Positions 22,253 to 29,741 of a DNA stretch of 32,198 nt are shown one piece after another. This stretch comes from Verrucomicrobiota bacterium (GTDB lineage: Bacteria; Verrucomicrobiota; Verrucomicrobiia; Verrucomicrobiales; Verrucomicrobiaceae). The stretch's first letter is position 1, and every line of letters starts with the position of its first letter. The stretch lies in NCBI GenBank assembly GCA_017301975.1, contig JAFLEI010000056.1:1-32198 (forward strand), given 5' to 3'. Both the position numbers and the translations under genes were made by a program. A model generated the notes under the pieces. It was not told where the DNA came from, did no database searches, and saw only the letters and a program-made list of their open reading frames with translations.

Positions 22253-22601
22253 GGGGGCGTACTGGTTTCGACGGGTAGCCTTAGTTCGGAGCTGCATGCC
22301 GAGGATGATTCGTTGGCCTCGTTAAACACCGGATCAAAAACACAAATGCAAACTCTAACGAGCTAGCACTCGCAGCTTAAGCCCTGCGACATCCTTCAGG
22401 CAATGTCTGGTAGCCTGAACGATGCCACTACCAGGCTGGTTTGATGGCCGGGCGACCGGGTCACAAACGAGATCAAACAGGACGCTGGGTGAAGAGTAGG
22501 CCGTCTCAAGCCGCCTCCCACCGAGACCAAACATGAGACTGAGCATGGAGACGCTACGGATGATGGTTATTCGGACAGGGGTTCAACTCCCCTCGCCTCC
22601 A
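22253..22601 (+). ncRNA. ssrA: Transfer-messenger RNA (tmRNA)
   Basis: tmRNA frees stalled ribosomes and tags the nascent protein for degradation. The 5' end GGGGGCGTACTGGTTTCGAC is the conserved tmRNA start; the 3' end GGACAGGGGTTCAACTCCCC is the T-arm, followed by CGCCTCC, which closes the acceptor stem with GGGGGCG (one G-T pair), and discriminator A. CCA is not encoded (the next bases are CTT), so it must be added later, unlike tRNA-Glu in this window. The tag reading frame ends ...NSNELALAA-stop at 22376-22379; the resume codon is either AAC or the AAA before it. Pseudoknot arms fill the middle. The 349-nt one-piece form is standard. Confidence 0.97.
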
Positions 22602-22809
22602 CTTCTTTGAGGGTCAAGGAAGTGTGATGAAATAATTGGCGTTATTACAACGCTGGTTACAACATGTGTGACGATGGTTGTGCTTGTCTGAATATGTCTG
22701 GTTAAGACATCTGGAGGAGGCATTGGTCTCAGCATATTTTGATCCAGCGAGTTTGCACTTGTTCTCGGAATCTAAAGTGAATTAATGACAGATTGTCTTC
22801 CTGAGCTCC
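22602..22809. other. Left edge of the integrated element, no gene
   Basis: 208 bp between the tmRNA 3' end and the first element gene. AT-rich, with a direct repeat TTACAAC (two copies near 22645-22662) and a short inverted repeat ATGTCT/AGACAT near 22693-22710. These could belong to an attachment site or to the promoter of the next gene; no integrase gene lies here. Confidence 0.4.
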
Positions 22810-23736
22810 ATGAGCGTGCATAACAAGAACGCCCCAAAGACGGTGAAAAAGCGGAGGAGGGTCCCTTTCCTGAGTCCTGGCGCGAGGATTCAATTGCGAA
22901 TTGGTAGGCTCCGCAAACTGGCTGTTGGAGGACGTCACAATATAAAATATTTCCAAGGAGAAAAAGGCAGCCAAACAATTTCAGCAAGGATTTGGAATGA
23001 ATTTCTCCGGACGGAAGCATACAATTCGCTAAAAACCATCAGGCATGGGCAGTGTGTGGAGGATGAGATTTTGTCCGCGATGTCACGGCTTGGTCCGTTG
23101 TCGGCAGAGGCTCTTGAACAGGCTCGCAAGTCGGCGCTTTTGCAGGCACGTGCGGTGTTGTTTGATCATTTCATATCAGAATCGCTTGTCATTAAAGGGT
23201 GGGGCAAGATGCTCAACATGCGACATGCTTACTTAGCGGCGAGACTGCTTCACGACCCTTATTGCGTTACGACCGATGTCCTTATCGCCTCTGCCCTAGC
23301 CGAGGGAATTGATCGACATAAAGTCGATTTTTTACGTGGTCTTGCTGAGGTTCAATACAATTTGAGCCGGCGCAGCAAGCGAGTGAGTGATGATTGCCTA
23401 TTTATGCTCGCAACCAATTGGACCAATCCGCACTGCCCGCTTTGGCTCATGACGCGAGGAGCCATTCGCATGGCATGTCTTGGACTTTCGATCAACTTGG
23501 TCGCCACTGAAGCTATGATAGAAGAACGCTTGAAGAGCCTTAAACTGGTGAGGGCAGCCTCCCCGCCGATTGTGGGAGTCGAATGCAACTTGGATGGGAG
23601 AATTGAAAAATTCGTGGTGTCGAAATTTATATTTGACCTGATTAAGACAAGGGAGTTCACCAATTCGCATGATCGGAAATATTGTCTGGTTAAACGGCCA
23701 TCAAGGCATCGCTCTTATAGTAGGGCTGAGAAATAG
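22810..23736 (+). CDS. Unknown protein, first gene of the ssrA-linked element
   Basis: 308 residues, not recognised. The N-terminus is very basic (KKRRRVPFLSPGARIQLRIGRLRKLA), as in nucleic-acid-binding proteins; the middle is a run of helices (LSAEALEQARKSALLQARAVLFDHF, MLNMRHAYLAARLLHDPYCVTTDVLIASALAEGIDRHKVDFLRGLAEVQ), and it ends with another basic tail. Base composition is clearly lower in GC than the host genes on the left. There is no trace of the tyrosine-recombinase box (R..H..Y) or of serine-recombinase motifs, so although its place beside ssrA is where an integrase is expected, I do not call it one. Confidence 0.6.
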   Translation: MSVHNKNAPKTVKKRRRVPFLSPGARIQLRIGRLRKLAVGGRHNIKYFQGEKGSQTISARIWNEFLRTEAYNSLKTIRHGQCVEDEILSAMSRLGPLSAEALEQARKSALLQARAVLFDHFISESLVIKGWGKMLNMRHAYLAARLLHDPYCVTTDVLIASALAEGIDRHKVDFLRGLAEVQYNLSRRSKRVSDDCLFMLATNWTNPHCPLWLMTRGAIRMACLGLSINLVATEAMIEERLKSLKLVRAASPPIVGVECNLDGRIEKFVVSKFIFDLIKTREFTNSHDRKYCLVKRPSRHRSYSRAEK

Positions 23737-23860
23737 AGACGTATTGGTGTTTTGCGGTGTGAACAGGACGCACCCTTGGGTGCACCGCCTAATGCTTGAT
23801 GGGACGAGCGAGAGGCACACTACACTGGTCCTGAGTGAGTTCGCATGACTGGATTGAACT

Positions 23861-24061
23861 GTGAACATTAGCGCAATAATATTCCATCAAGCCTGGCAAG
23901 TTGTGACCGCATGCGAGGGAAATGATCGTTCCTTTGCAGGAGCTTCTGATGAGGGGGGGGGAATATTGTTGCGAGTATTTGAAATGCCATGGCCTGTGCT
24001 CATTTTAATCCCAGGACAACTGCACGAACAAGGTGTCTCGGTTAGGGATAGAGGTTTTTAA
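23861..24061 (+). CDS. Doubtful small ORF with a 9-G run
   Basis: A 66-codon frame from GTG (MNISAIIFHQAWQVVTACEG...) whose middle crosses a run of nine G (23953-23961). It has no recognisable domain and weak start signals. A slippage-prone homopolymer in such a short frame could make it a phase-variable or decayed gene. It may simply be chance. Confidence 0.2.
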   Translation: MNISAIIFHQAWQVVTACEGNDRSFAGASDEGGGILLRVFEMPWPVLILIPGQLHEQGVSVRDRGF

Positions 24062-24062
24062 A

Positions 24063-24132
24063 GTTGGGGTGAAAAAGCCAGGCAGTTTTACCCCAACATC
24101 ACTCTGGCGATGCGAGCCACACTTGCTCGCAT
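24063..24132. promoter_or_regulatory. Two palindromes directly before the excisionase-like gene
   Basis: GTTGGGGT (24063-24070) with ACCCCAAC (24090-24097), extended by AAAA/TTTT, and ATGCGAGC (24110-24117) with GCTCGCAT (24125-24132). The second palindrome ends at the base before the ATG at 24133. They are good candidates for operators of autoregulation by the AlpA-like product, or the first is a terminator of the upstream transcript. Confidence 0.5.
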
Positions 24133-24492
24133 ATGCTCAACGATAACAACAAGCGGCAATGTCGTCACCGCACATCAATGACGACAGCATCTGTAAGCTG
24201 CGTGTCCCCCCTCACAGCACAGAGAACACCAGAATTTATCCGACTTCCTAAGTCTGGCGAACGCTGTCCGTATACCGGAATGAGCCGTGCCAGTCTGAAT
24301 GAGCTGATTCTTGGACCAGGGGCGCCAGTGCACTCAGTGGTTTTACGCCGCGAAGGTGCATCGAGAGGAATTAGGCTCATTCACCTGGAAAGTCTTTTGA
24401 ACTACCTGCATCAACAGATGGAGGAGCAGATCAATTCAATCCAAGGATGCGAAGAAGAAACATCGCATGTGAATCAGAATTTTAAGAAATGA
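24133..24492 (+). CDS. AlpA/excisionase-like small DNA-binding protein
   Basis: 119 residues, or 104 if ATG 24178 is used; the latter avoids overlap with the palindrome at 24110-24132 and is about equally likely. After a variable start, FIRLPKSGERCPYTGMSRASLNELILGPGAP opens like a MerR/AlpA-type winged helix ('R-L-P-x-x-G-x-x-C-P-x-T-G-x-S-R-x-x-L'), followed by VVLRREGASRGIRLIHLESLLNYLHQQM, the wing and final helix. Such proteins serve as transcriptional activators or recombination directionality factors of mobile elements. It stands directly upstream of the primase-helicase pair and has its own terminator, so it is a probable control gene of the element. Confidence 0.65.
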   Translation: MLNDNNKRQCRHRTSMTTASVSCVSPLTAQRTPEFIRLPKSGERCPYTGMSRASLNELILGPGAPVHSVVLRREGASRGIRLIHLESLLNYLHQQMEEQINSIQGCEEETSHVNQNFKK

Positions 24493-24493
24493 A

Positions 24494-24530
24494 GAAGGCC
24501 GCGCGCCATGCAGGCAACGCGGGTCTTTTT
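24494..24530 (+). terminator. Terminator after the excisionase-like gene
   Basis: AAGGCCGCG pairs with CGCGG-G-TCTT (one bulged G), with an inner GCC-ATGCA-GGC stem, followed by TTTTT (24526-24530). It begins just after the stop codon. Confidence 0.7.
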
Positions 24531-24567
24531 CGAGGAGACACGTAAGTCTGACACAGCAGGCGAGCGG

Positions 24568-24583
24568 CGCAAACACATTTGCG
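24568..24583 (+). promoter_or_regulatory. Small palindrome at the primase ribosome-entry region
   Basis: CGCAAA-CACA-TTTGCG, perfect 6-bp arms, ends 3 bp before the ATG at 24587. It would sequester the initiation region in the mRNA or serve as an operator. There is no Shine-Dalgarno. Confidence 0.35.
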
Positions 24584-24586
24584 TCC

Positions 24587-25729
24587 ATGAAACAATATAC
24601 ACAAAATACGCCGACGGGTGATCATCCCTGCAGTTTCGAAACACCCAATTCGTTGCTCAAACAGAGCAGCGGACTTGCTTCGTTTCCTGATGAACCAGCT
24701 TACCTGCCCTCAGGCACCGCAGATTTCCTAACCACTGCGGAGCGACGTCTGATCACTTCCTGTCCCCACGCCGGAGGCGGCGTTCATGACTGGACTTTCA
24801 AAGTTCTCTGCGTTTTGTCGAGACACTACTCGGACGATACCCGTCTGTTTGAGGCTGCCCGCACAATATTTGACGAATTTGCTACACGTCGTATCCCCGA
24901 CGGGGAGATACTTCGGCAGATCGGCAATACTCGCCGTTACACTGGAGGCGCAGTTTTTGAGGTTCGCGAATCATCGATGGGAAGCTTCTCCCCAGCGTGG
25001 CCCTTACCGGATATTGCAGCCATTGAATCTATTGTCCGCTCTGGGCCCCTGATGGGACAGTTGCAAAGCGCGTTGCCTGCCTGCCCGCAAGGCCGCTCTC
25101 TGGGGAGCCTGGAGATTCTTCGACTTCTTTTCCCGAGGGATCCGCTACTGTGTTGCGGGAGACGCCTCTGGTCAGCGCAAACGTTAAACCTGAGCAAGTG
25201 CGACCGCTTGGACGAATGTCAGTTTATAGTGCCGTCGCCTATGACGCACACCCAGGGGGTGACCTGCGACGGGAAAAATTCGACGCGCTGTCTCGGCAAC
25301 ACTGGTCCCCGCCATTTCTTGGTCATTGAATTCGACTTCAAAGTCGATGATGCGCCCGGGTTTGTGAGCGGCATTTCATCATGCTGTCCCCCGCAGGATG
25401 CCAGCACGGCTTCAAAGTCGCAGCTGGTGTCCCGACTATCGCATGATGGCTTCACGGTGCTCGACATTTGTTCGGCTTTGATTCACCATCTCGCATTCAA
25501 GGTCCATCCAGCCCTAGTTGTTTATTCGGGAGGCAAAAGTCTGCATGCATGGTTTCCATGCATGGGCATCGAGGATGACAGTCTCAAACCATTTATGCGA
25601 TACGCAGTGCAAATGGGGGCGGACCGGGCGACATGGTCACGCTGCCAGTTTGTTCGTATGCCTGGCGGACTGAGAGACAATGGCACTCGCCAGGCCGTGC
25701 TTTATTTCAACCCGGAGGTGCTGCCATGA
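24587..25729 (+). CDS. Archaeo-eukaryotic-type primase (PrimPol-like) of the mobile element
   Basis: 380 residues. The N-terminal ~150 residues are a helical accessory part (TTAERRLITSCPHAGGGVHDWTFKVLCVL ... IFDEFATRRIPDGEILRQI). The primase core shows the three AEP motifs in order: an acidic strand HFLVIEFDFKVDD at ~242-254 (E-x-D in place of D-x-D), VVYSGGKSLHAWFP at ~310-323 (sGGKSxH), and SRCQFVRMPGGLRDNGTRQAVLYF at ~350-373. Such enzymes make primers for plasmid, phage and integrated-element replication. Its stop overlaps the start of the helicase gene (ATGA at 25726-25729), so translation is coupled. Family placement rests on the motifs only. Confidence 0.72.
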   Translation: MKQYTQNTPTGDHPCSFETPNSLLKQSSGLASFPDEPAYLPSGTADFLTTAERRLITSCPHAGGGVHDWTFKVLCVLSRHYSDDTRLFEAARTIFDEFATRRIPDGEILRQIGNTRRYTGGAVFEVRESSMGSFSPAWPLPDIAAIESIVRSGPLMGQLQSALPACPQGRSLGSLEILRLLFPRDPLLCCGRRLWSAQTLNLSKCDRLDECQFIVPSPMTHTQGVTCDGKNSTRCLGNTGPRHFLVIEFDFKVDDAPGFVSGISSCCPPQDASTASKSQLVSRLSHDGFTVLDICSALIHHLAFKVHPALVVYSGGKSLHAWFPCMGIEDDSLKPFMRYAVQMGADRATWSRCQFVRMPGGLRDNGTRQAVLYFNPEVLP

Positions 25730-27327
25730 ACAAAGTTCATGCCCAATGGAGCACCCTGAACCTCCCACAGCCAGACAGGACAACATCGGTAGGTGTAAAC
25801 GCACTTGAAGCGCCAGAGAACCTGATCGTCCTACCATCCGGAGATGTCACCATTTCCGAATGTGCTGGAAAGCTCTTCCAACGGATTGCGGCGTCAAAAA
25901 CCATGTTTCTGCGATGCAACACCATCGTTGAATTGTGCCAACATGATCACGGGAAGTTGCGATTGAGCCCCATTAAACCATCGGCTTTCCGCAGTCGCAT
26001 CGAACGCTTCGGCAAAGTTGTGGCCTGGAGATCTGGCAAAAATGGCACTCCCGAGCTAAAATCATCGATCAGTTCTGAAAGCACCGCAAATGCACTCATG
26101 GGATCTACTGAGGCGCAGCGACTGCTTCCTCGGATTTCAATGCTGGTTGATTGTGCAGTGGCTGTGGAGAGAGCGGGTAGAATTGAAGTTCTCGGAGAGG
26201 GCTATCATGCTGATGAGTCGGGAATTTTAGTCGCCGCAGGAACTGCCCTCCCCCTCATTGATCCAATGACGGCAGCCGGATGGCTGCTGAATCTACTTGG
26301 TGAATTTCATTTTCAATCGGCCAGTGACCGGTCTCGGGCTTTTGCATGCCTGATCTCCCCGGGACTAAAAATGGGGGGATTGATTCAGGGACGAATCCCA
26401 ATCTTCATCACCGAGGCGGATCAATCACAGGCAGGAAAATCATATTTACAGCAAATCACAGCAGCACTGTACAATGAGCACCCCACGGTCATCACCCAGA
26501 AAAAGGGAGGAGTGGGATCCTTGGATGAAAGCTTCGCGCAAGCACTGTTTAGTGGAAGGCCCTTTATCCAAATCGACAACTGCAGGGGCAAATTAAATTC
26601 ACCGCACATTGAATCTTTCATGACTGCGAGAGGGGCATTCTCTGCGCGTGTTCCAAATCAGGCTGAGGTTGAAGTATCTCCCGAGAAGTTCGTGGTCATG
26701 TTGAGTTCAAACGGGGCAGAAACCACACGAGATCTCGCAAACCGCTCATGCATCATTAGGATTCTCAAACGTGAGGGGTTTTCGTACCACCGACATCTCG
26801 AGGGAGATCTTCTGGAACACCTGAAGCACCATCAGAGTTGGTATTTGAACTGTGTCTTTTCCGTCATTGCCGAATGGTTCAAGTGGGGCAAGCAGCGAAC
26901 CGAGACTGTTGGCCATGACTTTCGCGAATGGTCACAGGTGCTCGACTGGATCGTACAAAAAATCGGCCTTGCACCTCTGCTTGACGGACATCGAGAGTTG
27001 CAGGCTCAGGTCAGCAATATCGCGACATCATTTCTACGGAGGCTTGCCATCGAGGTTCGAAATTTGAAACGTCTTGGGGAGGTGCTATCCGCCACTGACA
27101 TTCGAAACATTTGCAACACTGCTGATATCGACATTCCTGGAAATCATTCCCAGGATAACGACGACACCAACAGACGAATCGGCGTTTTGTTGGGACAGGC
27201 TTTCTCAGCTGGTGCCGATGAGTGCAACGTCGATTCGTACATGGTGTACAGAACTCAACAGCCTGTTCCTCGCGAAGGCGGTGGTTCGTACATGAGCAAG
27301 CATTATCGCATTGAGTACACGGGGTGA
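25726..27327 (+). CDS. SF3/D5-like replicative helicase of the mobile element
   Basis: 533 residues from the ATG that overlaps the primase stop; 31 more codons are open upstream inside the primase gene. A variable N-terminus (~1-190) is followed by an AAA+-type ATPase: Walker A FITEADQSQAGKSYLQQI at ~225 (a divergent A-G-K-S), Walker B RPFIQIDNCRG at ~278 with Asp-Asn instead of Asp-Glu, sensor-1 KFVVMLSSNG at ~320 and an arginine-finger candidate LANRSCIIRILKR at ~333. The C-terminal ~150 residues are helical (LDWIVQKIGLAPLLDGHRELQAQVSN). Primase and helicase in one operon are the replication core of plasmids, satellites and integrative elements. The weakened Walker motifs warrant a check for activity. 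Confidence 0.72.
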   Translation: MNKVHAQWSTLNLPQPDRTTSVGVNALEAPENLIVLPSGDVTISECAGKLFQRIAASKTMFLRCNTIVELCQHDHGKLRLSPIKPSAFRSRIERFGKVVAWRSGKNGTPELKSSISSESTANALMGSTEAQRLLPRISMLVDCAVAVERAGRIEVLGEGYHADESGILVAAGTALPLIDPMTAAGWLLNLLGEFHFQSASDRSRAFACLISPGLKMGGLIQGRIPIFITEADQSQAGKSYLQQITAALYNEHPTVITQKKGGVGSLDESFAQALFSGRPFIQIDNCRGKLNSPHIESFMTARGAFSARVPNQAEVEVSPEKFVVMLSSNGAETTRDLANRSCIIRILKREGFSYHRHLEGDLLEHLKHHQSWYLNCVFSVIAEWFKWGKQRTETVGHDFREWSQVLDWIVQKIGLAPLLDGHRELQAQVSNIATSFLRRLAIEVRNLKRLGEVLSATDIRNICNTADIDIPGNHSQDNDDTNRRIGVLLGQAFSAGADECNVDSYMVYRTQQPVPREGGGSYMSKHYRIEYTG

Positions 27328-28119
27328 TCCCTCTCCTCTTTTGGGCACACCGCTCTGGTTCCGCAGCAACACATAAGACGTACTGGATGTTCATAAAAAC
27401 AACAAGGTGATTTTATTCTTCTCCTAGATGTCTTATGCGCCCGTCGAACCAACGCGCACATTCTCATGCCAATGGTATTGTCAGCGCACTTGTACAGTGA
27501 CTCTCTAACGACGCACATCACAATCACCACGTTGCTGGATCAACATCGCGAACTGTCCGATCGTATTCATCAGTTCCTGACCTTCGAACGTAACGACACC
27601 GCACAAAGACCTGCCCGCCAAGTTGAGTACAGAACTGTCCGACATTCTCAAAATGGTCTATCCGCGGACTGCGCAACTGAGGCCTCGGCTGTCCACGTTG
27701 TGGCGCTTGCCCCGGCCGGTGTTGCATCGGCTGTAGAGGTCAACAGCGCACAGCCAATCACATTGAAAGGGTTCAGCTTGCTCTTTCCTCTACGATTAAC
27801 TCAGCGTCCGCTAATTTCATTTTTTGGCATTCGTGAGCCATCGTCTTCAGCATCCCATCACTTGGATGACAAAAATGTCACCAGCGATTGGAATGAATCC
27901 TTCATCCCGCCTGACTAACACACGCAATCCGCAAACGTCTGTTAAATGCATGCATCATGCTGGTTGTAATTGACACTCAGAACTTGGGACCGGAACTTTT
28001 TCATGTCACCCACACGGGCCATACCGATTCATCAGGAGTCAGGACGCCAAGCTCATTCATGGCCGCCGCACTTCAGTTCACCGCCGCCCACTTTCCGAAC
28101 TCTTCACATGATTGTCATC
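27328..28119. other. Spacer between helicase and next gene; one weak ORF
   Basis: About 790 bp. Inverted 8-mers CATAAGAC (27372-27379) and GTCTTATG (27430-27437) flank an AT-rich segment with GATTTTATTCTT and may mark a terminator or operator. An ATG frame at 27466-27918 (150 codons) has mixed composition; a second frame holds a protein-like stretch (KLSTELSDILKMVYPRTAQL, about 27618-27676) interrupted upstream by a stop, so a frameshifted, decayed gene is possible. I do not support a functional product. Confidence 0.4.
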
Positions 28120-29658
28120 ATGACCACATCTTCAGAGCCATCCACACCTGCCCTCCCCACATCCGACACACCTGCGTCACCACCCGTTCCGAGCACCGGC
28201 GCTTCCCAGGTGCTCACCAAGCCCGGGGTTTCCTATGGCAGGCTTATCGAAGGCATTGCCATTGAGTACAGCCTGCACCCCGTCGATGTGGCAATTGGGA
28301 TTGCAGGTGTACTGACCAACATTGCCGGCCCTCATGCTGGTCTGGTGGATTCCGGCGGCGGCCGTGTCAAACCACACCTCAGTCTGCTACGCATCGGTAG
28401 TACGACATCCCGGCTGCATCTGCTGGAGAGACGTCTGTTTCATCCGCTCCGCACTCGTGCGAACTGGCTGCGCCAAAGTGCCAGCAGCCATTCGCGCCGT
28501 CTCGCCGACATTTGGACATTCGCCAGCGGGTCTCCGCCCTCGGGCGGCATGAAACACGGAGACCTCCCCGACTTCTTCCGCCAGCGGCGGGACAAAGCTA
28601 ATGAGGAGCAAGAAAAGCTGTTCACAGAACGCGGACTCGATCCCCAGGTGTTTGATGAGATGAGTCTGACTGGCTCAATGATGTACTTTGGCCGCGGCGG
28701 CAATCCAGTACGCAGCACTCCGGGTGCAGTACACCTGCCATCTTTCTTCTTTGAAGGGATCTCTCTGGACAAGGTTGACACGGTATTGAACGAATCCATT
28801 CATCGCGAAGCCCTGCTGTTGATGCCCGCCGGTGGAGTATTCGACCAATTTCACAAACTCTCCTCCAAGGATGAAACGCTGGCGCGCGTCTTGGTGCCCC
28901 TGTTGCGCGGTCACGATACAAAGTTTGCCCCACTGCACCCAGATCAAGGACCGGGCACTTTTGAATACGCACGAGTCAACCTGTGGGCATCGATGTCTAT
29001 GGAACGGCTTGGTGAAACGCTGCAGGACGAGGCATCGCCATGGAACGAGCTGTACGATCAATGCCTCCTTTGGGATTGCTCTACGGGAGCGGTTACACAG
29101 AATCAAATATACAAAGCGGACAATGAATGGAGGCTTTACGACCAGGTTGTGCACGAGTTGTTGGAGAGAAGGTGCTTCGGATCAATTCAGATGCAGAGCC
29201 GAATACCGATTCCCCCAGACTATCAGCGGACGTTTCAAAATACGCAGAACAAGTATTTGGCTGCGCTTGAGGGAATCTTGCCGGACGACAGTTCACACGC
29301 CGCGCAGTTTTGTGACCTGCCGGAGCGGCTCATGTGGGTATTCCTTCAGTTCAAAAGAGACAAAGAGGATTTCTGGTGCGGCAAGGCGGCGTTCACGACA
29401 GCCCTCTATGCGGCTCGGATGCACGCAAGCATGCTGAAGCAGGCGCGTGAAATGTACACAGTGAGAACTCTCCTGAAAAGTGCTGAACAGGTTACGGCCA
29501 TATTGAGCCGCAAAGGACCCTGCAAAGTGCGGGAACTGCAACGTTCCTGCAACAAGCGGAGTGCGGATTCATTCAAGCCTGTACTGGACCTCCTGCAACA
29601 ACAAGGACGTGTTCGGGTCGATCCGGATAACCGACTACAGCTGATTGGTCAATCTTGA
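28120..29658 (+). CDS. Large element protein: DUF3987-like N-terminus, C-terminal winged helix (copy A)
   Basis: 512 residues from ATG 28120; ATG 28108 and further frames to 27970 (TTG) precede it without conserved character. After a Pro/Ser/Thr-rich leader (~1-35), GVSYGRLIEGIAIEYSLHPVDVAIGIAGVLTNIAG and PHLSLLRIGSTTSRLHLLERRL resemble the opening of DUF3987-type replication proteins, but I see no Walker A lysine loop (the G-x-x-x-x-G-K is missing), so ATPase activity is doubtful. The middle (SFFFEGISLDKVDTVL, LLLMPAGGVFDQFHKLS) follows the same family's pattern. Residues ~453-507 are a winged helix: EQVTAILSRKGPCKVRELQRSCNKRSADSFKPVLDLLQQQGRV. It shares this ending with the next gene. Role in element replication or control is inferred from context. 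Confidence 0.68.
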   Translation: MTTSSEPSTPALPTSDTPASPPVPSTGASQVLTKPGVSYGRLIEGIAIEYSLHPVDVAIGIAGVLTNIAGPHAGLVDSGGGRVKPHLSLLRIGSTTSRLHLLERRLFHPLRTRANWLRQSASSHSRRLADIWTFASGSPPSGGMKHGDLPDFFRQRRDKANEEQEKLFTERGLDPQVFDEMSLTGSMMYFGRGGNPVRSTPGAVHLPSFFFEGISLDKVDTVLNESIHREALLLMPAGGVFDQFHKLSSKDETLARVLVPLLRGHDTKFAPLHPDQGPGTFEYARVNLWASMSMERLGETLQDEASPWNELYDQCLLWDCSTGAVTQNQIYKADNEWRLYDQVVHELLERRCFGSIQMQSRIPIPPDYQRTFQNTQNKYLAALEGILPDDSSHAAQFCDLPERLMWVFLQFKRDKEDFWCGKAAFTTALYAARMHASMLKQAREMYTVRTLLKSAEQVTAILSRKGPCKVRELQRSCNKRSADSFKPVLDLLQQQGRVRVDPDNRLQLIGQS

Positions 29659-29741
29659 GCATTCAATGTACACCCCATCACCACTCAGCACAGCACTGCC
29701 CCATGTACAACTCTCATCTCAAATATGCACCCTAGACGCGC

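Noticed and set aside
22081..22329. N-terminal extension of CysRS
   Set aside because: It is translated microsatellite; the enzyme's conserved start is at 22080.
22810..23736. Integrase for the ssrA-linked element
   Set aside because: The position fits, but neither tyrosine- nor serine-recombinase catalytic motifs are visible.
27324..27340. TGATCCCTCTCCT match to the tandem-array hairpin
   Set aside because: Only 13 nt at the helicase stop; the other hairpin arm is absent, so probably chance.
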